A stretch of DNA of 64,000 nt, from NCBI GenBank assembly GCA_032717465.1, contig CM064690.1:12895569-12959568 (forward strand), in the 5' to 3' direction. Under the pieces are notes generated by a model that did not search any database, was not told the origin of the DNA, and worked only from the letters and a program-made list of their open reading frames with translations. The position numbers and the translations under genes are program-made. Shown one piece after another: positions 34,840 to 45,666 of the stretch (position 1 is the first letter of the stretch; every line of letters begins with the position of its first letter). This stretch comes from Coenobita brevimanus. Taxonomy: Eukaryota; Arthropoda; Malacostraca; Decapoda; Coenobitidae.

Positions 34840-35625
34840 TCTGAAAATCCGCTGTCTTGTGTTCGATCTTTCGAGGTCACTCAAGGTCCAAGGTCATGGT
34901 GCCAAATAAAAGCCTATATGAGACTTGCTATATCTTGATAATAGTAAATATCTATCTCTTCAACCAGTTTCGAGTTATAGCTCCCTGAACATCCTTGACC
35001 TTAAGTTTGACCTTACAAGGTCATTTAAGGTCAAAGGTCATGGTACCAATAAAAAGAAAAAAAAAGTATTGGACTTGTTATACAATATGTTGATAATGGG
35101 AAATATCTCTCCTTCTTCAACCGGTTACGAGTTAAAGCCCCCTGAACATCCGTAATTTTAGTTTGACCTTTCAAGCTCAGTTAAGGCATAAGGTCATGGT
35201 ACCAATTAAAAGCCCTTATGGGACTTCCTATATGTTGATAATAGTAAGTCTCTATCTGCAACCAGTTTCGAGTTATTGCCCCCTGAATATCTGTTCAAGG
35301 TCACTCAAGGTCAAAGGTCTTGGTGCCATATGAAAGCCCAGATTGGAGTTCCTGTATGCTGATAGTAGTAAATATCTCTGTCTGCAACCGGTTTCAAGTT
35401 ATAGCCCTCTGAAAATCCGTGTCCTTGATTTTGACCTTTCCAGGTCTCTCGATTACCTCCAAAATTTAATTTCTTCCTTTTTGGACCAGTACCCACATAT
35501 CCTGAAAGTTTCATGTAATTTAATTAACCGTTTTTCCGTAATGTTGGTAAAGAACAAAGAAACAAACAAAGAAACTCGACCAAAAGCAATAACTCACCGG
35601 TCTCCGTCCCGGGCGAGGTAATTAG
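34840..35625 (+). repeat. AGGTCA-rich dispersed repeat, copy 3
   Basis: Same organisation and strand as 5330-5930. It is a tandem of roughly 160-bp units with TTTCGAGTTATAGC, TGACCT, AGGTCA and GATAATAGTAAATATC words, ending in ACAAACAAAGAAAC and a GC hairpin (GGTCTCCGTCCCGGGCGAGG). Triple AGGTCA at 35018-35040 has N4 and N1 spacing identical to copy 1. Further AGGTCA words are near 34869, 34899, 35180, 35297 and 35307. Confidence 0.88.
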
Positions 35626-35634
35626 TTTTTTCTT

Positions 35635-35830
35635 GCCGGGCTTAACCCTACACCAAGTGTGGTCCAAATCTGATCAGAATTGTTTCATTTTAACTTGGTC
35701 AGGAACCTTGAATTTTTATCATTTCCTGTGACTTTTGCTTTTGACTGCTTGTTCTTAAAATAGATTCCCTTTATTCTAGTGTAACCCCGAATCCTTCGAC
35801 ATAGTTTGGTGTATATCGAAAAAATCTGTC
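35635..35830 (+). repeat. Degenerate repeat of the TTTGGT-GAAATCTGA family
   Basis: AGTGTGGTCCAAATCTGATC and TAGTTTGGTGTATATCGAAA words match the tract at 18555-19205. It directly follows the AGGTCA repeat. Confidence 0.5.
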
Positions 35831-35864
35831 TATCTATCTGTTGATAGACACTTCAGTCAGGTTA

Positions 35865-36300
35865 GGAGTGGCCATAAACTAATCGCCTCCACGTCACTCT
35901 GTCCTCTGCCCTTTGGGTGCCTGCGTCCAATCTCTCACATATCTCCCCACTTCATCCCTCCATCTCATCTTTGGTCTCCCCTTCCCCCTTTCCCTCTCTT
36001 CCTTACTCACATTCACTCCCCAAGTCATTCCCTCTTTATCCATCCTTTCCACATGACCAAACTATCTCAGAGTATCCATATCAATACCGCAACCCTTCTT
36101 TACTTTCTCATTTGACTGTTTGTCTCTCCAGGCAACTCCACATGCTCTGCTCGAATAATTTATTTCCACTTTTCACACTCGTGACTTGCGTCCTTCCAAC
36201 AGGGTCCAGGCCTCTCCGTATCTTAAAGTGGAAATCACAGTACTGTCTTTCATCGTCACTTGCACTTCTATGCTCCCTCCATTACTCAGCGTCACTGCTT
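35865..36300 (-). mobile_element. RTE-like LINE 3' fragment, diverged (copy F)
   Basis: Minus strand: STVISTLRYGEAWTLLEG and RKSRV (36173-36290), then basic GRP-like sequence and a decayed end near 35870 (TTTATGGCCACTCC). Frames are broken. It is homologous to the C-terminus of the LINE at 15497-18470 but more diverged than the other copies. Confidence 0.75.
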
Positions 36301-36669
36301 TTAGCTTAAAAAAAAAAAAAAAAATGCTCACATTGATCTGAAACGTTGTATCAAGTTTGGTCGATATCATCTCAAAACTATGGACATAGGCCAAGTACGG
36401 GCAATGTATTTGTTTTATTTTATTCTTATGTGTCCGACTCTGCGCATAGGGTTCACAGCCTGCTTCCAAGACCCAGCAGTCCTCTTACATATCAGACATC
36501 TTGCATGTCACCACTTCTGCGCTAATACCCATCGTCCATATTGAATAAATGCTAGGGCTACCTCATACAGGACTGGTGTATTGGTATTAATGGGGGTGTT
36601 TTTACATGTCGACGGGTCTTCTGGTAGATCAGTAGAGTCTGCTTTTTACAAAATTCACATCCTTAAACT

Positions 36670-36740
36670 GTTCCATGCCCCAGCCAAGATTAGAACCTGG
36701 GTCAATTAAGACTGCAGACCACCTCTCTACCGATTCAGCC
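36670..36740 (-). tRNA. tRNA-like sequence, diverged
   Basis: Minus strand: GGCTGAATCGGTAGAGAGG (A-box-like) and CAGGTTCTAATCTTGG (B-box/T-arm-like) at tRNA spacing. Stems are poor; probably a tRNA-derived repeat remnant. Confidence 0.4.
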
Positions 36741-37980
36741 AAGGACAAAGTGTCCATAAAAATGTTCATTCCGAAAAAAAAAAAAAATCAAAATTTATGG
36801 TCTGACATACCTGAGAATATTGCACTGGAGAGACGGAGAGTCGCATTTTGGAATGGCTCTTAGATTTCGTAAGACCTTTATCTTAGCATTTTAGTTTGTA
36901 CATAACATCCCAGAATCCTTTTGTATGATACCGATGCAAACTACATCGATACTGATATTTTATAAATAACATGCAGGACAATGATAGAGTGCAGTGTATG
37001 TTACTGATACAAGCTATGTCCAAAAAATTATATAAATATCATGCAGTCCAAAGCTAAATTGCAATGGGTAAAATAAATGACAAAGAAAAAGATGATACAA
37101 AGCGTCCTATGCAAGCTAGAACACGGCCCTAAAAGTTGCTTTCTCGATGACATAAGACACTTCGTATCACCCCTTTCATAGCGATGTTGTTTTCATATTG
37201 CATCATTTTCACCTTCCACGGTGATAATGAAAAGATATGAACAATGTTTTCATATTACGTCATCATTTTCTTCTTTCCTGTTAAGGGTAGGCTATAGGAT
37301 ATGGTGATAATGAAAAGGTAAGAACAACATTCAGCAGAATACTGAGGTGCGTTAATCAAAACGTTAGCCAAATAAAAGTGTTGTGAAGTGTCCCGCACCC
37401 ACAAGAACCTGAATTTCGAAAGAAAGAACGACGAACTGGGGAAAATGCCAGCAAACTCTGACCATGATTCTTTTACCGTAAACTGCCACAGATTTTCCTT
37501 CTTTTGCAGCTTGTTTCATCCTTCCCATTGCACTTCTCTGTAAGTAGCATCATATTCTAACGTTAAACTGTTGCTTCAGCTCAGGATAAAAGATTGCGAG
37601 ATGGAAATTTTTGGACGAGTAAAAATGAAAAGACAATAGATATATTACTTAAATGTTGAAAAAAAAAGGGGGAGGGGCAATTCTTGGATTAAAGAGTTTA
37701 GTACATAAATAATGGAAAATGACAGGAAATCGTTTGTTTGTTTGTTTGTTTAAAGATTCCCTGCACCTGTAGTGCAGGCCGGGCCATACATTAGCCCGGT
37801 CAGTTGTCTGCACATGAGCCTTATAAGGAGAGACTGATGTTAAAACAACAACGTGACAAGGACAAACACAGAGGAGAGAGAATCTGAATTGTAATTTAAA
37901 TGGTTTTGAAGAATGCGCATCACTTCTTCCTTAGCTTCTTATTTTACACCTTACCGGTACCTCTCAATGTCTTCTTGTAT
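36741..37980. other. No gene; local duplications and a hairpin
   Basis: A roughly 75-bp block (TTTTCATATT-CGTCA..., GGTGATAATGAAAAG) occurs twice in 37190-37330. At 37741-37810, GTTT repeats are followed by CTGCACCTGTAGTGCAG and CCGGGCCATACATTAGCCCGG hairpins. A sequence like the second one, inverted, lies at 34345-34375. No coding frame is supported. Confidence 0.5.
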
Positions 37981-37984
37981 ATGA

Positions 37985-38225
37985 TTGATATGAAATTTAT
38001 TGAAGTCATGTGGAGAAAATGGATGACAATAGAGTGGTGAAAAAGGTGTATCTGAGCGAATTTGAAGAAGGTAGGAGGCGAGGTAGGCCAAGAAGAAGGT
38101 GGAGGGATATGGTGGATAAGGGTGTGAGGAAGAGAGGTATGGAAGTTGGTGAGGCTAAGGGACTGACAAGAGTCCGAGCTGACTGGATGAATTTTATGCG
38201 GTGAAGCGCATAAAAGGGATTTGGC
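37985..38225 (+). mobile_element. LINE 3' fragment, family 2
   Basis: Encodes VVKKVYLSEFEEGRRRGRP and then an RRRWRDMVDKGVRKRGMEVG-type tail with a stop at 38202. It matches the antisense copy at 1420-1560 rather than the 15.5 kb LINE. The region to 38520 (T16 run near 38298, GATGATAATGATAATG) is likely its 3' UTR and tail. Confidence 0.75.
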
Positions 38226-38745
38226 ACTCCTTTTTAACGTGATAGCGTTCGGATTGACTCTGTCAGATAGGTAGATGTGAAGCTACATAATGTGGTGATT
38301 TTTTTTTTTTTTTTAACTATTTGATGGAGCCAGGATTCCATGGGCTTAATTGATGAGTGAATGGAAGCGTGGCTCACTAAAGTTGGCAAACTTAGGCTGT
38401 CCGGACGTTGCTACTCCTCACCCTGCCCTAGGATGGGAAAGGAGGTCCTTATGATGATGATAATGATAATGACATATAATATGGATAGATAGGTAAATAG
38501 ATAGATAAATAAAAAGATAATTTAAGAACCGTATACACTATTGATCGCTATGGAAAGGGTGCCAGGAATTCCTGTATGTATCCTAGGATGTGAACGCTTG
38601 TCAGAGAAGAAGAAAGCTTGAAACGAGGGGCATTGGTGTTTACCCTGGTAAGAGAAGTTGGGTAGGCGAACTGAGTTTTCTGGAATGAAAAGTAAAATGT
38701 GTAAAAAAATAATGTATGTAGAACAAATACATAAAGTAATGTGCG

Positions 38746-39149
38746 GTGTGTGTGGAAAATGAGGTAGCATTTTGTTGTGACTTGGTATTGTTTCAGCAAG
38801 AAGTAAAGACACTGGAAGATTCTGCACACTCATATCCTTGTACTGCCTACACAACCAAATCAAAGTTACGACAGGGAATTCATCGTACATGTGTTCAAGA
38901 ATCTCTCCCCTGGAGGTATATATCGACGGTAATAGACAAGCCTTTGGAGGCCTCTGAGGGTGCGAGGCTGGGCAACCAAAGTCTACGTCATTTAAGTCTT
39001 AGGAGACTTCCCTGCCTCCCTGCCAGCATTTTACATGATACAAAACACTTCATGCGATTCATGCCAAGACGGCTGAGCGTATGTGATTCTCCATGCAGCG
39101 CTCCATATCACTTAATATTAACTGCTGTCACTCATGTAGACACCCGGAA

Positions 39150-39220
<71 letters not shown>

Positions 39221-39468
39221 CTCCGAATCAGCAGTTAGATGCCGTTTGCGTGTACATTATGGCAGTATCCGAGATTACAGCGGTGCTTGAAGAGGCCTTG
39301 AAGACTCAGCGCGGCTCTGACACAGTACACCGCAGCACATATTATGAAGTGAGGCGCGGCGGAGGGACAGTTTATGGGCGGGCCTCCATGAGTGACGAGT
39401 ATGGAGCGAAACTCGACACACCCGACTGGCTGGCTTATGACCTCTCTGGTTTTATGGGGCTGTTTTAA
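38746..39468 (+). CDS. Open frame of 240 codons across a CT array; doubtful
   Basis: A single frame through (CT)n at 39152-39216, giving poly-Ser/Leu between a Cys/Leu-rich N-terminal part and a C-terminal part (MAVSEITAVLEEALKTQRG). No domain is recognised, there is no start context to choose, and the frame depends on the exact length of a microsatellite. Most likely not a gene. Confidence 0.12.
39152..39216. repeat. (CT)n microsatellite
   Basis: About 32 CT units. Confidence 0.97.
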
Positions 39469-39469
39469 C

Positions 39470-40440
39470 TTTATTAGCTCTTAAAATTAATGTGTTGTGG
39501 TTCGTTTTGGCATAATGTTCGTTGCCACTACAGGTTTTTCTCTGAAGCCATAACTCTACCTATTGCTCTTTGAAATCCATTTTTCTGTTGTCTCATAATT
39601 CAACTTGTATGTATACAGTCCACAGTCACGAATAATTGCTTTCGGCCCCAGCGGTTCATAGGGCGGTGCCAAGTACGCTGCAGCATCTTGACGGTTTGAG
39701 ATTTTCCTGAGTAGAATGATATCGTCAAAAAAAAATAATAAAGCACCTGTTTGGCCTCGCACGGCTTAAACCCTGTGTACTTGTAACAGGGAAAGAAAGT
39801 GTGATTTGATAATGTAATAGCAGGGGGTAGGTAGCAAATAATTAGATGAAAAACATCCTGTACTGATAACCATTCAAGGAAGCAAAGCCCTGACTTATTC
39901 CCGTAAACTGTGTGTCTGGGTGCGTCTGTTTTTGCTGTCGCTATTACACGTTTTTTTATCTGGTGTGACAGTGTCAAAAATACCATCATGTATGTAATTC
40001 CTGTTAATAAAGGTTGTTCACTTTAATCTTGAGTGCAATGCCATCTTCAGTGCTGATATAATAGAGGAAATTATTATTCGAATATGGTGCTCATCAAGAA
40101 GAAGTGGTGTGGAAAGGCTGCAGACACATTGCATTGTCTTGTTCTGCCACTATGCTATGGGAAACACGTTGCAAAACGACGGAAATCTTCGCTAAGTTAT
40201 AGCGAAGGAAAAACATAATCCTTCTTTCTATCCCAGTCCACATTCCGTCATATACTTTCCAACTTGTCCTTCCCCCAACCCCCTTCGTGGTCTATCTTTT
40301 CCCTCACATCAGTTCCACTGATAAACAAAACTTCGGTAGTTAGCAGTGAACGCAGTATCCAAACTATCCACCTCGAAAAGCTTCTTTGGCAGCATGAAAC
40401 CCTCTCGCGATACAAGGGAAGATGTTAAGCTCTGATCGCC
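39470..40440. other. No gene recognised
   Basis: Mixed sequence; the minus-strand frame 39600-39989 lacks any domain that I know. No repeat copies noticed. Confidence 0.45.
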
Positions 40441-40452
40441 GCTCGCGCGCGC

Positions 40453-40454
<2 letters not shown>

Positions 40455-40484
<30 letters not shown>
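40455..40484. repeat. (GT)n microsatellite
   Basis: 15 GT units after a CGCGCGCG stretch. Confidence 0.95.
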
Positions 40485-40487
<3 letters not shown>

Positions 40488-40639
40488 TCACCGGGTCGGT
40501 CAGGATCACTTGATGGTCGTGATCGTCAGCTTTTACCCTCCCGGAAGGGAGCTGAGAGCTCATATAGTCCGATCTAAGGGCAAGGCTGTGACCTTCACAC
40601 ACGCACACACCCGTCCCCTTGCTCAAGGGGGACAGTAAC

Positions 40640-40736
40640 CACCCACTTCGTCAGTGAAACTTTTCGCAACCTGAGCGAGGCTCGAACTCCCGTCTACCAG
40701 ATGGCAAGCGAGAGCGTTACCACTGCACCAGCGAGC

Positions 40737-40738
<2 letters not shown>
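40640..40738 (-). tRNA. tRNA-like sequence (Gly-like), SINE head
   Basis: Minus strand: CTGGTGCAGTGGTAACGCTC (A-box) and GAGTTCGAGCC (B-box) with CTTGCCA at the anticodon-loop position, recalling tRNA-Gly. After the T arm it continues with AACCTGAGCG-type non-tRNA sequence read in reverse, and it abuts a (GT)n array. This is typical of a tRNA-derived SINE rather than a working tRNA. Confidence 0.55.

Positions 40739-40786
<48 letters not shown>
40738..40786. repeat. (GT)n microsatellite
   Basis: About 24 GT units adjacent to the tRNA-like sequence. Confidence 0.97.
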
Positions 40787-40787
<1 letters not shown>

Positions 40788-41400
40788 ACACAATAACTCA
40801 AACGATTTTTGTCTGATTTTAACCAAACTTGGTGGAAGGGCTGAGGGACAAAAAAGTACCTGAACAACTGTTTTTGAGAAAAATAGGTAAAAGGTCTGGG
40901 TCTCTGGGCTAGGTGAAAGTTTGACCTAGCAACGTTAGCTTAGACACTTTTTATCTGATTTATGCCAAGCTTGACGAAAGCTTTCTTGGTAAGGAAACTA
41001 CTGAAGGATACAGTCTTGAGAACAATCAGTCACTCCTCAAGGTCATAGGATAAAGTCAGATTCGACCAGGGTGAGCAAAATAACCAAAAGAGCTTTGATC
41101 TAATTTGAACCAAACTTGATGGATAGGTTGAGGGTCAGCCAAAGGATTGAATGAATCTTTTCGGGATTGATAAGCAAAAGGAGGACGTCACTTGGCAAGG
41201 TCAGTCTAAACACTTTTATCTGATTTTAAAAAATCGAAAAAGAATTCAGAGTAAGGAAAGGGGAAGGGATTTGCTTTGACAACAGTCAAAGGTCAGGATC
41301 ACAGGGAAAGGTCAAATGTCAAAGTCAGAGGACCAGGGAAGCTCAAAGAATTTTACCCAATTTAAACTGAACGTGGTGGAAGGGTTTCAAGTCAGGCATG
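40787..41400 (-). repeat. Degenerate tandem repeat, TTTGGTT-AAATCAGA family (inverted)
   Basis: CTGATTTTAACCAAACTTGG, TAATTTGAACCAAACTTGAT and CCCAATTTAAACTGAACGTGG recur at about 280-290 bp, with weaker words between. AGGTCA-like words (near 41286 and 41310) also occur. It is the reverse-strand relative of 18555-19205. Confidence 0.65.
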
Positions 41401-41489
41401 ATTGGAGTTATTCGACTTTGAGAGAAATCGATCAAAGTTACATAGCAAGGTCTTATAGTCAGCGCTTAGACAAACTGATGGAAGCAAGT

Positions 41490-41815
41490 GTTGCTCTCTC
41501 TGAATGCACTTTTTTGTTTTACTCCTCTTTCTCCACCTTCTGAGTCTCTGTTCAGGTGTCTTCATCCTCTTTCGATTCCTACTCCTCTTTGTCCTCCTTT
41601 TCATGTCTCTTCTTTCTTCTCTTATTCTTCTTCCTTCTTTCCTTTCTTTTTCTTCTCCTCTACTTTCTATTTCTTCTTCTGCCGCGAAAAATGTTTGTTC
41701 CTCATGTTATGCTCTTGTTATTTACTTTTCTGTCTGTTGTCCTTTGTTTCTTCACACTCCTCTACCTCTTCTGATTCCTTCTTCATTTCCTCTTCCTTCT
41801 CTGCCTCTTAAAAAA
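41490..41815. other. Pyrimidine-rich tract
   Basis: TTC/TCC-rich low-complexity sequence giving spurious Ser/Phe/Leu frames in three phases. No gene. Confidence 0.7.
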
Positions 41816-41931
41816 GCTTGGTATAAGTGTGATTCCTTTAACTTCCAATAACTCTCCATCTTCCTCCCCCATCGTAATAAATGGTAAAGCATCAAACTGG
41901 AAAAATGTTACAAGTGGAGTGCCACAGACCT

Positions 41932-41933
<2 letters not shown>

Positions 41934-41962
<29 letters not shown>
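41934..41962. repeat. (AT)n microsatellite next to the pogo-like element
   Basis: 14 AT units ending in the TA that starts the element's target duplication. The array resumes at 45056 on the other side. Confidence 0.93.
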
Positions 41963-41965
<3 letters not shown>

Positions 41966-42307
41966 TAATCCCCATACTATCCAGACGCCCACTTTCCGGA
42001 CACCCCACTTACCAGACATTTTGGTCCCGGGATTCAATATTCCCAAAACTGGCAAAAAAGCGCAAAAAAATTTAAAAATATCTGACTTTTCTCCCAAGTA
42101 GTCTGAACTGGGCGCGTGCAGTGCAGACCAGCTGTGTTTTGGTGCGTAGTTCCGCCACCGTCCGCTAGAGCACCCCTGCATCCTCCCCACTTACTGCCCG
42201 TCTCTTGTTGTGAGTGCACGCTCGTCATCATGGCCGTCCAAGTGCTCACTTTTGTAGTGGTGCCCTACCTCCTGTAGGCTCTGCTGCTGCTCTCCTCCCT
42301 CTTGTAA

Positions 42308-44169
42308 ATGTGTGTGATGATGGCCCCGCCAACTGAGAAGAGGAACAGAGTGGTTTTGACTCTGGAGAAGAAGAGGGAGATATTGGACAAGGTGGATGCC
42401 GGATGGTCAACCTCACGCATCCTCTGTGAATTCAACGTGGCCCGATCTACTTTGTTTAATATCAAGAGATCCCGCGACAAACTCATGCAGTATACGGCTG
42501 ACTTCTCATCAAAGAACAATGCAACATGGAGAGGAAGATGATGTTTACTCCCCAGTATGCGGAAGTCAACCGCTCCACATTGATTTGGTATCAACAGCAA
42601 CGTGCTGCTGGTGAGCTGGTGCGTGGCATGGAGCTGAAGGCTGCTGCTGAGAAGTTCGTAAAGCTTCACAACGCCCCAGACTTCAAGGCATCCAAGGGTT
42701 GGCTCTTCGCATTCAAGTTACAACATGGCCTTACCAACCGTAAGTCTCATGTGAAACTATGGATGCCAGCGAGGATGGAGTAGAGGAGTTTCAGCACAAG
42801 GTGAAGGGCTTGATCGACAGGGAGGCCCTCACTCTCGGTCAAGTCTACAACGCTGACGAAATTTGTTTAATCTATCGCTCTTTGCCAACGAACACTCTAG
42901 CCAAGGAGACGGAGAAGCGTGTACCTGGCCGTAAGCTCTCCAAGCAACGGATATCTGCTTTGTGTTGTGCCAATGCTAACGGCATGCACCAGCTTACGCC
43001 CGTTATTGTTGGCCGTGCAAAGCAGCCTCAGTATCTTCGTGGGGAGATGGATGTCCTTCCTGTCATTTGGTACCATCATTTGAAGGCATGGTTCACTGCC
43101 CGATCTTCAAAGACTGGTTCCACCACCACTTCGTCAAGGAGGTCATCAATTACCAGAGGAAGACACTGGGAATCCTGCGTGACCAGGTAAAGGCCCTCCT
43201 TCTCCTCGATAATGCACCTGCCCACCCACGCGACAAGGACTTGGTGGCTGAGAATGGGCGCATTAGGTACACGTTTATGCCACCTAATACGACTGCTTTC
43301 ATCCAACCAATGGACCAAGGAGTGATCGTGGCAACGAAGAGGCTGTACCAAAGGAAGTTCTTGGATGAGGTGATGGTGTTCTCGAGGACGAGGACGAGCG
43401 CAGGGAGGGACGGGACATGCGAGGCCAGTGGACTTTGGAAAACCTTCGCCGCTTCAACATCTAGTCTGCAATCTACAACTGGGCCAGTGCATGGAAGGAA
43501 GTCCATGTCAAGACTCTAGAAAATGGTTGGTCTCGTCTGCTTCTCAGAACGGATGTGGAGCACTATTTCCTAGGTTTTGACGTGGATGACTTCCATGCAC
43601 GTCTATGTGTGCACGGCGACGATGTTGATGTGGACGAAGTGCGTAAGTGGTTGGATGACGACAAGGGCAATCCTGGGTATCAGACCATGTCTGATATCGA
43701 GATCGCATCTTCAGTTGCAGGTGAAGATTCCGACAAGGACGGCGATGATCATGCAGATTCCTCTCAGCTGATCCCCAAGCTGAGTGCGCTCCGGGAACAT
43801 GTAGAGTTCATTATTGACTACCTGGAACACCCGGACCGCGACAGGGAGATGGGGCCTTTGGGACTTGTGGAGGAAGTGCGCGCTTTCAGGCAGTGCATCA
43901 TTAATCGCCAAAATCGTCGTTCCTTGCGTCAATCAACCATTGACAGCTTTTTCAGACCCGTGACCCCCACTGTGCCCAGCCCTGGTTCCACACCATTGCC
44001 TCCCCAAGACAGGCCCTCATCCTCCGAGCCACAGCCCAGCACATCACCACTGGACGTGAGTTTGGGCCTCTCTTCAGCGTCGTCTGCAGTGGGTAGTCCA
44101 TCACCACGTCACAGCAACGCACCTCTAGACCACCTGCATCAGCTACTTTCAGACTCTGACAGTGAATAA
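42308..44169 (+). pseudogene. Tigger/jerky-type transposase (CENP-B-like DNA binding, DDE), inactive
   Basis: N-terminal psq/CENP-B helix-turn-helix (KKREILDKVDAGWSTSRIL, then TLFNIKRSRDKL, 42360-42490). A second CENP-B-type domain follows (42540-42780, AAAEKFVKLHNAPDFKASKG). The DDE core has YNADEICLIYRSLPTNTL (first Asp, about 42850), KALLLLDNAPAHP (second Asp, about 43205) and TAFIQPMDQG (third Asp, about 43310). The C-terminal part at 43555-44169 is open, acidic and then Ser/Pro-rich, and contains QSTIDSFF (43930-43953), a PCNA-interaction (PIP) box match. At least four frameshifts (about 42535, 42770, 43070, 43400-43550) disable it. The start ATG is taken at 42308 or at codon 5. Confidence 0.9.
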
Positions 44170-44249
44170 ACAGCAAGAACTCGCCACTAGACCACACGGG
44201 AATTTACAGTGTTGTGCAGTGAAAAAAAAAAAAAACAGTGGTAGTGTTA

Positions 44250-44480
44250 AGAAATTAGAATTCTGAGTGCAAAGACTTAAGTGCAGAGCGCAACACTGAT
44301 TTTATTGACGTTCAATGGAGCGCAAATTAGACTAGAGTGTGTAGTGTTAAGAGACTGGATTTGTGAGTGCAAAGACTTAAGTGCAGAGTGCAACACTTAT
44401 TTCATTAAGGTGCAAATAAGACTAGAGTGCACAATGTTAAGAGAATGGAATTCTGAGTGCAGATTACTAAGTTCAGTGCA
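44250..44480. repeat. About 98-bp tandem repeat in the pogo-like element
   Basis: TGAGTGCAAAGACTTAAGTG with GTTAAGAGA-type words occurs at about 44263, 44366 and 44454 (last copy partial). It lies between the transposase stop and the duplicated region. Confidence 0.85.
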
Positions 44481-44574
44481 AGACTTCATGTTCTGTGTAC
44501 TGCAGGTGCTTCAGGTACTCATTTTTACTGTCAGAGTCTGAGAGGAGGTGGGTTATTCATCGAGATGGCCGGGG

Positions 44575-44990
44575 ACTTGTTGTAAGTACCCAGAATGTTT
44601 CATATTGTACTGTATTTTCCATACTTACCTCTAAAACCTCATTTCACTCTTTAATGTTCCTTCTTGGTGTGAATAGGGTCTTAGGTGCTATGCATGTGCA
44701 GTAGGGAGGTGTTTTTCTGAGTTAGGCTAGGTTAGGGTCCATAAGTTCCAGCCCAGGAGCCAGAGACTTCTAAGTATCCAGAATGTTTAATACAGTATTG
44801 TATAACTCATCTCAAAAACCTCATTCTCTGGTTCTTTTGCATTTATTTCAGTCTTTTATGTCCCTTATTGGTGTGAATTGGGTCTTAAATAGGTGCTATG
44901 CATGTCCAGTAGGGAGTTGTATAGGTGTTTTTCTGAGTCAGGGTAGGTTAGGGTCCATAAGTACAGGTGCAGGAGGCTGGGGCCCACTTT
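44575..44990. repeat. Direct duplication (about 200 bp, two copies) in the pogo-like element
   Basis: CCAGAATGTTT, AAAACCTCATT, TGGTGTGAAT, GGGTCTTA, GGTGCTATGCATGT, CAGTAGGGAG and GTTAGGGTCCATAAGT recur in the same order in 44588-44750 and 44778-44962. Confidence 0.9.
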
Positions 44991-45053
44991 CCAGACGGGA
45001 CCACTTTCCGGACATGCATTTGGCTCTATTGCATCAGATAGTAGAGGGATTAC

Positions 45054-45055
<2 letters not shown>

Positions 45056-45136
<81 letters not shown>
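45056..45136. repeat. (AT)n then (GT)n compound microsatellite
   Basis: AT units to about 45102, then 17 GT units. Confidence 0.95.
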
Positions 45137-45143
<7 letters not shown>

Positions 45144-45573
45144 GATAAAACGGAGGTTTTTCTTTTTTGTAAAATATCCAAATTTGCTGATGATACTACA
45201 GTTGGAAACAGAGCAGACGCATCTTTACGGAGACAGGCAAGTCAGGGTGACCTCGATCTACTCATTAATTGGGCCCAAACACGGAAGATGGATCTTCTTA
45301 TTGGTACACCTAGAATGCAAAACACTGAAAGTAGAAAGGAAAAAAACAGATGTTCTATGAACAATACTGTACTGGAAAATGTCAAGCACAAAAAAAGACT
45401 TTAGAATTATGGTAGCAAATGTTTTAAGCCAAGTAAACAGTGTACAGAGGCTGAAAACAAAGTAATCGAATTCATAGGTGTGGCATTCGAATATAATTAA
45501 CATATCATACTCGTCTTGTATTCACGAGTCCACCCAAACTTAGAGCACTGTGTCCAGATCTGGTCGACTTATT

Positions 45574-45621
45574 ACGATATCTATATCTATCTATCTATCT
45601 ACTTTTCTATCTATTTATCTA

Positions 45622-45664
<43 letters not shown>
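45574..45664. repeat. (CTAT)n/(AT)n compound microsatellite
   Basis: CTAT/TTAT units then about 20 AT units, directly upstream of the SINE-like copy. Confidence 0.92.

Positions 45665-45666
<2 letters not shown>

Larger units (their letters stand above)
41963..45055 (+). mobile_element. pogo/Tigger-like DNA transposon, complete ends
   Basis: 3,093 bp flanked by TA (41961-41962 and 45056-45057). Terminal inverted repeats begin CAGTAATCCC and share TACTATC; a subterminal CACTTTCCGGACA block occurs near both ends (41990-42002 and 45002-45013, inverted). It contains one transposase region and a tandem-repeat-rich 3' half. Both flanks are AT arrays, so the element appears inserted into (AT)n, where every position offers a TA target. 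Confidence 0.9.

Noticed and set aside
34353..34880. Frames of 125-172 codons over the 30-bp minisatellite
   Set aside because: Same artefact on both strands; no start context or domain.
38746..39468. A 240-codon host gene
   Set aside because: Its continuity depends on a CT array and no part resembles a known domain; kept only as a very low-confidence entry.
41490..41815. Secreted or membrane protein suggested by Phe/Leu/Ser-rich frames
   Set aside because: Low-complexity TTC/TCC sequence is open in three phases; composition artefact.
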